Below are positions 42,749 to 51,680 of a DNA stretch of 64,000 nucleotides, in pieces. The DNA is taken from assembly GCF_000252445.1 (NCBI RefSeq), contig NC_017792.1, positions 1 to 64,000 on the forward strand, read 5' to 3'. This DNA is from Deinococcus gobiensis I-0 (GTDB lineage: Bacteria > Deinococcota > Deinococci > Deinococcales > Deinococcaceae). Made by a program: the position numbers and the translations under genes. Within the stretch, counting starts at the first letter, position 1, and each line of letters begins with the position of its first letter. The notes beneath the pieces were generated by a model, which had not been told where the DNA came from, made no database searches, and saw only the letters and a program-made list of their open reading frames with translations.

Positions 42749-43888
42749 ATGGGTCTGGTCCCTATACGTCTGCCACAGCAACTCCAGCCGGATACCGTGG
42801 TTTCTCTGGAGGGCACCGATGGACTGTATCGGGCAGTCAGTCGCGAGAGTGCGGCGGGGCGCGCCGCCCTGCTCCTGGAATTGGGCCACCACCAGCTCCG
42901 GGCGGGGGAGGGGTGGGAAGCGCGGAGGCATTTTGATGAGGGCCTTTCTCTGACGCGGTCGCACCGTACAGCGCGGCTGCTGCGCGGCCGGCTCCTGACC
43001 GGGGCGAGCATGGCGGCGCGCGCACAGGGCCACTTTCGTATGGCCGTGTCTCTCGCGGAGGCGGCGGTACGGGTCAGCAATCAGACCCCAGAGGCGGCTG
43101 CCAGCGCCTGGCTGGCCCTGGCCAGTGCCCACCGGCTCGCCGGCGCCGCCTGGGAAAGCCTGACACCTACCCACACGGCACTTGACATTCATCCCACGTC
43201 CGAGGGGCAGGTCGCGAAGGTGCTCACGTGGATGATGCTGATGCCCGATCAGATCCTGCAGGAGGCGGCGGAACTCGTCACGCAGGTGGACGGGGAACTG
43301 CAGGCGCGGCTGGCTTGGCACCTGGCCGAGTACGCCCTGGGAACCGGCGACCGGCAGGCCGCCGACCAGTGGCTTCTCCTGACGCGGGATACCCCCAGCG
43401 GGGCCGAGGAGGGCCACGTGTGCCTGCTGGCTGCCCAACAGGCACACCTGAGCCTTCCGCCGGTCACGGACGTCCGTGAGCCGGTGGAGGTGCTGACCCT
43501 GCGCCGGCGTGGTCTGCAGGTTGGTGACCGCTTCGTTCCGGTACCTGGCGGCGGACACCCGTTGGCCCTGCTGGCCTTCCTGATTCACGACGGAGCCACC
43601 CACTGGCTGCGGGCCGCGGAGGCAGTCCTGGCGCAGGAGACGTCCACGGAGGAGGCCCTCTACACCCAGGTCAGGTCACACCTCACGACCATCCGTCGTC
43701 TCGTAGGAGATCCCGGCTGCGTCAGCTCCAGGCGGGGAATCATCGGTCTTGCAGACGACCGCTTGTGGCGGTGTGACGTTGAGCAGGCCCTGGCATCAGG
43801 TTACGGGGCACCTACATGGCTGCCGCATGTGACGGGCTGGTGGGCCGAGGAACTCCGCGCCCAGCTGCGGAATCTCCCTGAGTCATGA
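42749..43888 (+). CDS. TPR protein with C-terminal winged-helix domain (BTAD/SARP-like parts in reversed order)
   Basis: 379 residues from ATG 42749; GTG starts at 42731 and 42746 are possible. Residues 20-235 are helical repeats (for example ALLLELGHHQLRAGEGWEAR, LAEAAVRVSNQTPEAAASAW). Residues about 255-379 (RRRGLQVGDRFVPVPGGGHP to YTQVRSHLTTIRRLVGDPGC) look like an OmpR/SARP winged helix, with the DNA-binding part placed last. It follows the defence operon by about 70 bp and ends 4 bp from a convergent gene of the same type. It probably regulates the island. Confidence 0.6.
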   Translation: MGLVPIRLPQQLQPDTVVSLEGTDGLYRAVSRESAAGRAALLLELGHHQLRAGEGWEARRHFDEGLSLTRSHRTARLLRGRLLTGASMAARAQGHFRMAVSLAEAAVRVSNQTPEAAASAWLALASAHRLAGAAWESLTPTHTALDIHPTSEGQVAKVLTWMMLMPDQILQEAAELVTQVDGELQARLAWHLAEYALGTGDRQAADQWLLLTRDTPSGAEEGHVCLLAAQQAHLSLPPVTDVREPVEVLTLRRRGLQVGDRFVPVPGGGHPLALLAFLIHDGATHWLRAAEAVLAQETSTEEALYTQVRSHLTTIRRLVGDPGCVSSRRGIIGLADDRLWRCDVEQALASGYGAPTWLPHVTGWWAEELRAQLRNLPES

Positions 43889-43892
43889 GTTC

Positions 43893-45272
43893 CTATGGAA
43901 CCTGCCATCCCATGTCGTCCAGCTGACGCTGCACCCGGTCAGACCATGGGATGTAGAACCCTGGCAGGAACGCTCCCCGGGCGGCCGGCGCGCTGCTAGT
44001 CCCGTTGCCGAGCACCTGCGCCACATCAGTCTGCCAGCGCCACAGGGGAGACGGCGTTACGATCCCGTCCTGCAGTGTGATGGCCCGTGGATCACTCAGA
44101 CTCCGGCAGGCGCTGGTAACCAGCCGCCGGATCCGCTGACGGGCACCGGCATCAGCTTCACTACCGAGCAGCTCCTCCACGAGGACATCTACCCGGGTCT
44201 GACCGTATACGGCGAGGTAGGCCATCAGGGCGAGTGCTGGGAGTGACGGTGCCGCCACATCCTGCCCATTGACCTGTAGCTCCGGCCGGCCCAGCGTGCG
44301 GATTGTCACTTCCCTGTCCGGATGACCGGCCCGTACCGGCAGGGGCAGTCCGTGCTGCCGCCCGAAGGCGTAGAGCTCTGCAAGCATGGGCTCTTCATCC
44401 CAAACGGGGAAAGGTTCGTCGCATCCCAATACCTTCCTGAGCCGGTTCAGGGCGTCATCGTCCTGGCCGGCCTGAAAGGCCACATCTGCAAGGTGCAGGT
44501 CAGCGCGGAGCGCGTCGAGCGGTAGGGCTCCTTCCTTGAGCGGCTCTAAGGCCTGCGCTATGCCAAGTGCCCGGTCAGCCAGCGCCAGCAGAAGACGCTC
44601 GGACGCCTGGTGGGTGCCGGGGAGCGCCACTTCCAGTGCCCGGGCCTGGGAATTCCGCGCCGCATCCAGCTTTCCCAGCTGTTTGAGGGCCTGGGCTTGG
44701 GCCCGATATGCGGCACTGGCATAGCGGTGACCATCCGCGACCTCCAGTGCCCGCCGCGCCCGCTGTAGCGCCGCTTCCGGGTTGCCAATGATCCGGTTTA
44801 GTGTGCTCATGCCTACCCGCGGCATCAGCCGCTCCCCACCAGTGCCCGGTGTCCGCTCCGCGAGCATGGCCGCCGCCTCCAAGCGCGTCTGAGCCGCACT
44901 AAACTGAAGGCGGGTCAGGTGCTGCCAGCCGAGGTTGTAGGTGGCGATGGGGATCATCGTAGGGTCGTCCTGCAGGGCACGCAGGCCCCGGATAAACAGG
45001 TCATATGAGCGTGCGAACTGGCGGTCATGTCCGTACAGCACCGCGCGGTCCGTGAGCATACGGCCCAGGTTGCTGCCCGTGAGCAGCGGTTCCGCCTGTT
45101 CCATCGCCACGTGAGCCTCCGGGGCACGGCCAAGGTGATGCAGGGCCCACCCCCGCTGCCACAGGTGGATGCCTGTGGCCGGCAGGGTATCAAGCACGGC
45201 AAGCGCTTCTGCGAACCGGCCAGCCAAGTTCAGCTGCTGCACCTCCCGGTAGGTGGGGAAAGGGGAAGTCAT
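43893..45272 (-). CDS. TPR/winged-helix regulator, convergent with the previous one
   Basis: 459 residues. TPR-like helices fill residues 1-310 (for example QQLNLAGRFAEALAVLDTLP, YNLGWQHLTRLQFSAAQTRL). A winged helix follows at about 320-420 (VTIRTLGRPELQVNGQDVAA, LALMAYLAVYGQTRVDVLVE, RQRIRRLVTSACRSLSDP), as in SARP/BTAD regulators but again after the TPRs. A tiny secreted-peptide gene lies 8 bp upstream on the same strand. TPR regulators with small secreted peptides next door often form peptide-sensing pairs; that role is proposed here from layout. Confidence 0.65.
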   Translation of the reverse strand: MTSPFPTYREVQQLNLAGRFAEALAVLDTLPATGIHLWQRGWALHHLGRAPEAHVAMEQAEPLLTGSNLGRMLTDRAVLYGHDRQFARSYDLFIRGLRALQDDPTMIPIATYNLGWQHLTRLQFSAAQTRLEAAAMLAERTPGTGGERLMPRVGMSTLNRIIGNPEAALQRARRALEVADGHRYASAAYRAQAQALKQLGKLDAARNSQARALEVALPGTHQASERLLLALADRALGIAQALEPLKEGALPLDALRADLHLADVAFQAGQDDDALNRLRKVLGCDEPFPVWDEEPMLAELYAFGRQHGLPLPVRAGHPDREVTIRTLGRPELQVNGQDVAAPSLPALALMAYLAVYGQTRVDVLVEELLGSEADAGARQRIRRLVTSACRSLSDPRAITLQDGIVTPSPLWRWQTDVAQVLGNGTSSAPAARGAFLPGFYIPWSDRVQRQLDDMGWQVP

Positions 45273-45279
45273 ACGCGCA

Positions 45280-45417
45280 TTATTTCAGCAGCAGGACCAG
45301 TCCTCCGCTCGCTGGGGTGACGGCAGCTGTCGGGCCGGGCGTACCGCCATTGTGCTCGGCGTGAGCCATGGAGGAGAACTGCAGGAGGAGGGTAAGTAGA
45401 AGGACATATCGGAACAT
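45280..45417 (-). CDS. Tiny secreted peptide next to TPR regulator
   Basis: 45 residues from ATG 45417. A clear signal peptide, MFRYVLLLTLLLQFSSMAHA, with an AHA-type cleavage site, is followed by a 25-residue exported part beginning EHNGGTPGPT and ending GGLVLLLK. It ends 7 bp before the regulator gene on the same strand. A second gene pair in the window (52765-52953 with the regulator at 53025) has the same logic of a small secreted peptide beside a TPR-type regulator. Candidate signalling peptide; no database support is available here. Confidence 0.55.
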   Translation of the reverse strand: MFRYVLLLTLLLQFSSMAHAEHNGGTPGPTAAVTPASGGLVLLLK

Positions 45418-45576
45418 GGGAACCCCCATGCACCTGGGGCTGGCCACAGGTGCAGGACACCGGCACCGCGGCAGGCGGCGACGGATGGAGGAACTGACGT
45501 CACGCGTGACGCCTGGGAGGAAGCCGCCGGATCCCCTTCCTGGAGGACTCCGGTCGCCGCCCTGACCGGGCCGCGA

Positions 45577-45673
45577 TACCCAGGGATGGCCTCCAGGACG
45601 TGAAAGCGGAAATGGCAGGGCGTCTCTGGCCTGCTTTCCGCTTTCACGCCACCCAGGCCATACCTGGGTATGG
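45577..45673. repeat. Long imperfect inverted repeat between divergent genes
   Basis: The left arm ATACCCAGGGATGGCCT...CGTGAAAGCGGAAA (about 45577-45620) is matched inverted by TTTCCGCTTTCACG...AGGCCATACCTGGGTAT (about 45636-45673). It lies between the secreted-peptide gene and the gene at 45670, whose ATG is in the right arm. It could be an operator, an attenuator or a recombination relic. Confidence 0.55.
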
Positions 45674-46206
45674 CCTCGTATCTCGAATGGAACGCTGCCC
45701 TTGCCGATCACGTCACCGGCCAGCTGCCTCAGGGCAGCCGCGTCTGCCTGCACGTCGATGCGGACGTCCTCGGAACGCTGGGCCGCCGCCACTGGCCTAC
45801 CGGGGAGACCATCTGCTGGCAGGACGTCTTCCTACAGGCGCTACGTGAACAGCTGGTGGACTGTGGCCGTGTCAGGCTCGGCGCACTGGGTTACCGGGAC
45901 GCTGCGGGTCGACCTCTGGGTGTGGCATTCCTGGGTGTGCTGGTGCTGGCTGCGGCCAGCGCTTCGCATGGGCCACGGGCGCCCCAGCGTGCCGCCTACC
46001 TGACACGCGTCTGCGGATTTCTGGGTGTGCCTCGTAACGCGGCTGGCCGGCCCCCGGGCTTCCCGGCCGGCGCAGAACTGCCACTCTGGGAGGACTGGAA
46101 CGCCTACCTGCACGGACTTGGCCTGCAGCCGACTGCGTCAGGTGGGCACGGTTCCCACCGCTTCACGACATTCCCATTCAGCCAGCTGTCTGGAACACGG
46201 CTGTGA
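45670..46206 (+). CDS. Unknown 178-residue protein
   Basis: ATG 45670 lies at the edge of the long inverted repeat. The sequence starts MASYLEWNAALADHVTGQLP and contains a hydrophobic Ala/Gly/Leu segment (GVAFLGVLVLAAASASHG), which may be a core helix rather than a membrane anchor. No catalytic motif or family is recognised. It precedes the HelD-like gene by about 110 bp on the same strand. Confidence 0.45.
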   Translation: MASYLEWNAALADHVTGQLPQGSRVCLHVDADVLGTLGRRHWPTGETICWQDVFLQALREQLVDCGRVRLGALGYRDAAGRPLGVAFLGVLVLAAASASHGPRAPQRAAYLTRVCGFLGVPRNAAGRPPGFPAGAELPLWEDWNAYLHGLGLQPTASGGHGSHRFTTFPFSQLSGTRL

Positions 46207-46314
46207 CGTCCCCTACCGTCAGAACACATCACGGGCACCTGAAACCATCCAGGGCATCTGGGCATATCTGCGTGCCGCCAGCCCCTGCCTCCTATAGCTT
46301 CAGGGGCACCATCC

Positions 46315-49086
46315 ATGACTGAAATCCATGAAGAGCACGATCTGGAAGCCACTACTCTTGAGCGGGCCCTCCGGGCCATCGGCGAGGTGCTGTCCCGTCA
46401 GGATGACTACTGGTTCGCCGGCGGGGCGGACAACTACACCAACCGCCTCCTGAACTACGGTCTGCGGGAGGATATCCTCCAGCAACTGCAGGAGCACGGC
46501 CATGAGCCGTACTTTGCCCGGCTGGATTTCGAGGATGCCCGCGGCCCGCAGTGCGTGTACTTCGGTCATGCCCACCTGGGCCGGATGGGCCTGCAGTCCG
46601 GTCAGATCCTTGACTGGCGCTGCGACCTGTACAGTCTCTTCCTAGGCGGCAACGCTCCCAGTCAGCAGTATCACGTCAAGGCAACCGGGCAGGAACACCA
46701 CGTCCAGCTGCGACTCAAACGCCGTCTGGATATCCGGGCCCGCATCCTCGAACGGATCTCAGACACAGTCGACTACCGTGTGCGGAAGGGACTGGAGGGG
46801 GACAGTACAGAGAGACCGAACCGGGAGCAGTCCGGCACCTCCAATGACTTCCTGATCGGAAAACTGCAGGAACGTGGGGACCCCCGCCTACAGGACATTG
46901 TCGCGACGATCCAAGCGGATCAGGACGCCATCATCAGGGCACCTCTGGATGCGGCGCTGCTGCTGCACGGTGTGGCCGGCAGCGGGAAGACATCCATCGC
47001 CTACCACCGCCTTGCGTATCTGATGTTCACAGACCACGGGTACGGCCTCAAGGCTGCCCAGATGCTGGTGATCGGCCCCAATCGTACGTTTCTGGGCTAC
47101 GTCCGCGGACTGCTACCCTCCCTTGGTGTCACCGGCATCCCGCAGATGACCTTCACGGAGTGGGCTCTGGAGCGCCTTGGCAAGGAGAGCGGACTTGGTG
47201 ATGTGACCATCACTGACCCCGTTGCAGATGCCCTCGACAATCGCCGACGCCGCCTGGAGGACCGTACTCGGCTCTGGAACAGCGCACGGCTCAGGGGCTC
47301 GCTCCGGTTTGGGGAGCTGGTGGAACGTCATGCGGCATACCTTGCCAGTCGGGTGCCGCTGCCCCGGCGGGATCTCACCCTCACCCTAAGGAGAGAGGAG
47401 CATGAGGCTGTCCTTCCTGTCACCGTGGCGGATGTCCGGGCCCTCTGGGCTACCCTCGCTGCGGACCTTCCCCTAGCCGCGCGGCGGGAGCAGCTGATCA
47501 GCCGAGCCATGCAGCACGTCTCCAGAGAGTACAGCCGGCTCCTGGGCGATCCGCAGCTTCCTGCTGACGTTCTGGCATTGCGCGGAGCCCGGCGTGCGGT
47601 GCGGGAATACCTGCAGGCCAGCTGGAAACGGCTGAACCTGCCGGAAGTCTTCGAGGAGATCTTTCAGCCCGGACACCTCCCGGACATCGCCCGCGGTCTG
47701 TTCAGCGTGGAGGAGCAGCGCCTCCTCCGCGCCACACGGCCGTCCATTTCCAGCAAAAAGGGGGACCAGAGGCAGAAAACGGTTGATATCAGCGACTTGG
47801 CGGGCCTTGCCGTGCTCAGCGGACGGCTATATGGATCCCCGGAAAAGACATGGCGCCACCTCGTGGTGGATGAGGCTCAGGACTTCTCCCCCTTACAGAT
47901 GCAGCTGCTGACGGCCGCCTGTCCGTCCGGTTCGATGACCCTGGTGGGGGACACGGCCCAGAGCATCCACGCCTATCGGGGCGTCGAGGACTGGAACGAG
48001 TTCGACGGCGTCCTGCCTCAGGAGCACCTCGCTCGTCACCTGATCGCACAGAACTACCGCAGCACGCAGGAACTTGTCACCTTTGGGAACGCCCTCCTGA
48101 GCAGCCTGTGGGGAGACCGTGCCCTGAAGTCCAGCGTCATCCAGCGAAACGGCCCGCGTCCCGGAATGGTTGCCACGGCAGATGCCGCGCAGCACGACGA
48201 GGAGCTGCTCCAGACCATTCATCAGTTCACGGCAGACGGTCACCAGAGCGTCGCGGTGATTGCTCCAGACACCGCTGGCGTGACGGCCATCGGCCGCCTG
48301 TTGGAACGTCACGGCCTGATCCACCGGGCCATCACCGGGGATGCCGAACTTGGCCCTGAGGATCTCCGCGGCACTGTGGTTGTCCCCGCCGCCCTGTGCA
48401 AGGGTCTGGAGTTCTCTGCTGTGATCGTGCCGGACGCCTCGGAGGTGCGGTATCCCGCAGATGACCACCACGCCGGCAGCCTGCTGTACGTTGCCATCAG
48501 CCGTGCCCTACACGCCCTGCACTTGGTAACATCTGGGCACTTTACCGGCTGGCTGGATGACGCGCAGGGCGAGGCGGACGTGGATTACACACGCCTGCCG
48601 CACACACCGTTGAGATGGACAGGCGTCACCCTCACAGAGCAGCTCCGCGCTGCCCGGGCTGGCCGCACGCCCTTCTCTGCCATCAGTACCTCTATCGAGA
48701 GGCGTGTGCACCTCCTTCTCCGGGAGGGACGTGGGGCAGAGGTTCATGAGGCGTACATCGCCTTTGGTCAGGTTAGCAGTCTCACCATGAACGACGTCCT
48801 GCTCCAGATGGGTCAGGGGGAACCCTCAACGTTCATCCGGACTGCCCTGGCAGAAGGCCTTCCGGAATATCTGCGTGACACTGTGGTAGCGCAATTGCTC
48901 CGTCTGGAGGGGGATGGCCATCCACAGGCAGAGGCGTACCGCCAGCAGTTTGAAGCCCTCCTCGACGAGCGCTGGACCAGCATAGTGATGCCGTCCATGC
49001 CACCTACTGTGCAGGCAGCTGATCCTGAGACATCCATGTCCATGTCTGAATCAGTCGCGTCACCTGATCATCTGCGCCCCCTGTAA
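46315..49086 (+). CDS. HelD-like SF1 helicase
   Basis: 923 residues. The N-terminal coiled-coil-like region (about 1-190) is followed by IVATIQADQDAIIRAPLDAA and Walker A LLHGVAGSGKTSIAYHRLAY (about 215-234), the typical HelD spacing. Later come WRHLVVDEAQDFSPLQMQLL, TLVGDTAQSIHAYRGV, AQNYRSTQELV, ALCKGLEFSAVIVPDASEV and LLYVAISRALHALHLV. HelD proteins remove stalled RNA polymerase from DNA and some give antibiotic resistance. Here it is beside a defence island, is longer than B. subtilis HelD (about 770), and could be part of defence or independent cargo. Confidence 0.75.
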   Translation: MTEIHEEHDLEATTLERALRAIGEVLSRQDDYWFAGGADNYTNRLLNYGLREDILQQLQEHGHEPYFARLDFEDARGPQCVYFGHAHLGRMGLQSGQILDWRCDLYSLFLGGNAPSQQYHVKATGQEHHVQLRLKRRLDIRARILERISDTVDYRVRKGLEGDSTERPNREQSGTSNDFLIGKLQERGDPRLQDIVATIQADQDAIIRAPLDAALLLHGVAGSGKTSIAYHRLAYLMFTDHGYGLKAAQMLVIGPNRTFLGYVRGLLPSLGVTGIPQMTFTEWALERLGKESGLGDVTITDPVADALDNRRRRLEDRTRLWNSARLRGSLRFGELVERHAAYLASRVPLPRRDLTLTLRREEHEAVLPVTVADVRALWATLAADLPLAARREQLISRAMQHVSREYSRLLGDPQLPADVLALRGARRAVREYLQASWKRLNLPEVFEEIFQPGHLPDIARGLFSVEEQRLLRATRPSISSKKGDQRQKTVDISDLAGLAVLSGRLYGSPEKTWRHLVVDEAQDFSPLQMQLLTAACPSGSMTLVGDTAQSIHAYRGVEDWNEFDGVLPQEHLARHLIAQNYRSTQELVTFGNALLSSLWGDRALKSSVIQRNGPRPGMVATADAAQHDEELLQTIHQFTADGHQSVAVIAPDTAGVTAIGRLLERHGLIHRAITGDAELGPEDLRGTVVVPAALCKGLEFSAVIVPDASEVRYPADDHHAGSLLYVAISRALHALHLVTSGHFTGWLDDAQGEADVDYTRLPHTPLRWTGVTLTEQLRAARAGRTPFSAISTSIERRVHLLLREGRGAEVHEAYIAFGQVSSLTMNDVLLQMGQGEPSTFIRTALAEGLPEYLRDTVVAQLLRLEGDGHPQAEAYRQQFEALLDERWTSIVMPSMPPTVQAADPETSMSMSESVASPDHLRPL

Positions 49087-49303
49087 GGGGCATGACCGAC
49101 GTGCCGGGAGGACATCACCCGTGCCCCCTTGACGGCGGCCCGTACCCGCATGGCCTTGGTCCGGCAATTGAGGGCGCTGAGCATATGCTGATCTTCAGCA
49201 CAGCGGTCACACTAGGTCCGATCTGCATCGTCAGCAGACAGGAAACCGGGTTTCCCCTGGAGGACAGCGATGCGGCCACTGCAGTAAAGTGCGTCTGAAA
49301 AGG

Positions 49304-49489
49304 TCAGGGCGGGGACTTTGCCAGCCGACGCACCATCAAATAGATCATGACTTCGTACACGAGGTTTTTAGCGGTTTCGATCAAGGCCTCGTAATGTCTC
49401 GCCATGCGTCTGGATTTTCCCAGCCGGGCAAACGTCCGCTCCACCACCCAGCGGCGCTTCAAGACGACAAATCCTTTCGGCACCTCCAC
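49304..49489 (-). pseudogene. IS5-family transposase, C-terminal fragment
   Basis: Frame: [20 protein letters not shown] then [20 protein letters not shown], the C-terminal 'vl.[12 protein letters not shown]...RRl..dyE' block including the last acidic residue of the IS5 DDE triad. Upstream parts are in other frames or missing. The left end of the element is probably near 49300. Confidence 0.75.
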
Positions 49490-49733
49490 GTATCGTGGAG
49501 GTGCATCTTTTGGTGCCCAGGTGCTCTGCCAACCCGACTAAGGATGTTTGACGATCTCCATAGTCCAGCCTAAATGCGTTTTGATCTCTCCAGCGAGCTT
49601 CCCGGTGTGCGCATGACCGTTTTTGACTACCCGGACGGCTTCGCAGGCAGGACACGGTGGTGGGTTCATCCTTCATTGAACTGCGGTCATGCCCTAAAAT
49701 CCACGACCATCCGGTGCATAGCATTGACTTTGC
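49490..49733. other. Scrambled insertion-sequence debris
   Basis: No intact gene. It contains a 17-bp sequence CTAAGGATGTTTGACGA (49538-49554) that is identical to one at 7977-7993, probably an end of some insertion sequence. Confidence 0.4.
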
Positions 49734-49795
49734 GTGCATAGGACGCTATATTTTAGAAATCAAGGCGATCTCCGGGTCGCCTTCTTCGTTGTCGT
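49734..49795. repeat. Repeated noncoding element with hairpin, copy 1 (copy 2 at 62950-63012)
   Basis: Shared blocks: GCATAG, GCTATATTT, ATCAAGGCG, TCTCCGGGTCGCCTTCTTC (copy 2 has CCTCC), then TTTG/GTTG. AAGGCG and CGCCTT form a stem. About 60 bp long. It could be a small dispersed terminator-like element. Confidence 0.5.
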
Positions 49796-49814
49796 GATGC
49801 TGATCGGAAAGCCC

Positions 49815-50117
49815 CTACGCCACCCGTGCTGAGCGAATGCAGGCCCGTACATAGGTCTTGGGCGACTGGAGTTCCTCGCGCTTCCGATGCGCCCGTTCCA
49901 CGATCTCCAGCAGCGCGACCGGATCGATCTCACCCAAGACGTCCCGGGCCTCGCGCACTGTGAAGCCAGACGAATCGGCAGACCTGACGTTCCTGCAGGG
50001 ATCCTGAGTCAGCAGTGACGAGACTTCTGCCTGCGTTTCAGCTTCTGGGCGTTGAGACGATCCCCAACTCCTCCTTCGGCACCAGTTGGAGTTGCAGATG
50101 GCGGATATCGCGGGCAT
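49815..50117 (-). CDS. Doubtful short ORF
   Basis: The C-terminal 60 residues (VREARDVLGEIDPVALLEIV then ERAHRKREELQSPKTYVRAC) have coding character, but the N-terminal part overlaps the end of the next gene by 80 bp and looks noncoding. It may be the tail of a lost gene (for example a replication or DNA-binding protein). Confidence 0.25.
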   Translation of the reverse strand: MPAISAICNSNWCRRRSWGSSQRPEAETQAEVSSLLTQDPCRNVRSADSSGFTVREARDVLGEIDPVALLEIVERAHRKREELQSPKTYVRACIRSARVA

Positions 50118-51216
50118 CTACCCGGTAGACCAGAGCCGCCTTGATCTTGCGGGCCGTCATCCGGTCAAGCTCGGCCTGTGAATTCACCACCTGGAAGTCG
50201 CTGCCAACCTCATCTGTGAAGGCAATCCGTCCTTGCTGCCGGGCTCTGACCCAAAGCGTCTCCGCCTGAGCGCCGTCCGTGTTGATCCAGAGGGCGTTCT
50301 GCACCACGGCGAAGACGTCTCCATCCTGTCCGGGCACAGCCAACTGCGGCGCCGCCGGATCGATGGGCAGTGTGGAAGGGACCGTCTGAACCTTCGCAGG
50401 GAGCGGGAAACTCGCGTTCCCTGTTCGGGTGTCTTCGAGCGCGGCGCTGAGCAGATCCACGGTCCACACCGGCGCAGCCGACGTGCCGAGCTGAAGCGCC
50501 ACGTCACCGACATGAATGATGGGGTTCTTCAGGCCACTCACCTGGATGGGAAGGGTGGTCGCCCGCCTGAGGAAAGGCAAGACCTGTGGACTGTTCAGGT
50601 ACCGTTCGCCCTTGATGTCCACGGTGCCGAAAGAAATTTCGGGTGTGCCGGCTGGACTGAGCAATAGCAGTGGCGTCGTGGGCGTCGCTGCTGGGAGTGC
50701 GCGGATGGGCACGCCACCTGCGGTCAAGGCCGAGAGCAGGTCGGTGACGTTCAGGAGGACACTGGGCTCAAACTGCCCTGCCCGGCACAGCTGCAGATAC
50801 CGCTCAGGACCGCCGTAGGACTGCAGGAGGCGGGCATACCTGACCTGATCCGCCGTGGTCTGGAAATCAGCAGGGACAGCTAGGCGGCAGTCGCTGCGCT
50901 CTACACCGAAGGCCGACTTGACGGTGGCGACCTGAGCCACGGCCTGCAAACTCAGCAGTCCGGCCATGCCCAGCAGGAGTGATAGACGTAGGGTGGTGGT
51001 CCCCGTGTGAACGAGACCCAGCGACCGGGCAAGTCGGTGGGGGCTGCCCAGGTCCCGCAGGGCCGCCGTCTCGGCGGCCTCGGGACTCATGCCCAGCAAC
51101 TGATAGCGGTAGAGCTTGTCCTCAATGGCCCCCCGGAGTTCAGCCCGCACGTCGGCGCGCCGACGGCCCCATAGACCCAGCGCGGCCCGCTGCAGGTAAC
51201 GTTCGGTGCGCTTCAT
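50038..51216 (-). CDS. Membrane protein with permease-prefix (HAAS-like) domain
   Basis: 392 residues. Residues 1-70 (RYLQRAALGLWGRRRADVRA to AALRDLGSPHRLARSLG) are the permease-prefix domain found next to PadR genes. One membrane segment lies at about 75-97 (LRLSLLLGMAGLLSLQAVAQ). The remaining 295 residues have Ser/Thr/Pro-rich beta character and repeats of 'stalk domain' type (for example FGVERSDCRLAVPADFQ, LNSPQVLPFLRRATTLPIQV), probably outside the membrane. Its start overlaps the padR stop (ATGA). The PadR protein most likely regulates it. Confidence 0.65.
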   Translation of the reverse strand: MKRTERYLQRAALGLWGRRRADVRAELRGAIEDKLYRYQLLGMSPEAAETAALRDLGSPHRLARSLGLVHTGTTTLRLSLLLGMAGLLSLQAVAQVATVKSAFGVERSDCRLAVPADFQTTADQVRYARLLQSYGGPERYLQLCRAGQFEPSVLLNVTDLLSALTAGGVPIRALPAATPTTPLLLLSPAGTPEISFGTVDIKGERYLNSPQVLPFLRRATTLPIQVSGLKNPIIHVGDVALQLGTSAAPVWTVDLLSAALEDTRTGNASFPLPAKVQTVPSTLPIDPAAPQLAVPGQDGDVFAVVQNALWINTDGAQAETLWVRARQQGRIAFTDEVGSDFQVVNSQAELDRMTARKIKAALVYRVDARDIRHLQLQLVPKEELGIVSTPRS

Positions 51217-51542
51217 ACGCCACCACCGATGATGCCGCGTACGGCGCGGGTGAAGCGCTCATACTTCTCGCGCTGAAGACGCAGTTCCTGCTGTCCGGCA
51301 GGCGTGAGCTGGTAGATCTTGACGGGACTGCCACCACGGGGCAGCACCTGGAAGGCTCCCTGGAGGAAACCCTGTTTCTCCAGGCGGTGAAGGGCGGGGT
51401 AGAGGGTGCCTTCGCGCAGGGCAAACTCCCCGTCGGTAGCGGCCTGCACGTCGGCGATGATCTGGCCGCCGTAGCGGGGACCCTGCTCGAGAGTAGCGAG
51501 GAGGAGAAGGTCGAGGTGGCCTTTGAGCTGTTGGGCGTCCAT
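51213..51542 (-). CDS. PadR-family transcriptional regulator
   Basis: 109 residues from ATG 51542, seven bases after AAGGAG. MDAQQLKGHLDLLLLATLEQ, GPRYGGQIIADVQAATDGEF and LREGTLYPALHRLEKQGFLQ form the PadR winged helix, and TPAGQQELRLQREKYERFTR the dimerisation helix. PadR proteins usually repress small operons and respond to stress or small molecules. It is co-transcribed with the membrane protein after it. Confidence 0.9.
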   Translation of the reverse strand: MDAQQLKGHLDLLLLATLEQGPRYGGQIIADVQAATDGEFALREGTLYPALHRLEKQGFLQGAFQVLPRGGSPVKIYQLTPAGQQELRLQREKYERFTRAVRGIIGGGV

Positions 51543-51680
51543 AGGGCTCCTTCCGATGGTCGGCGAGCGACATCGTTTATCGAGGTAAAAGCATCGTAAT
51601 CCTATGGACATAGGAAAGCAAGGCCATGCCTGAGAAGCAGCGATGGAGCCGCCTGCAGCATGCGCTGATCTCTCTGATGC

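Noticed and set aside
42209..43603. 464-codon minus-strand ORF
   Set aside because: Shadow of the TPR gene and the end of the 576-residue gene.
45418..45792. N-terminal extension of the secreted-peptide frame
   Set aside because: It runs through the long inverted repeat and lacks coding character; the signal peptide begins at 45417.
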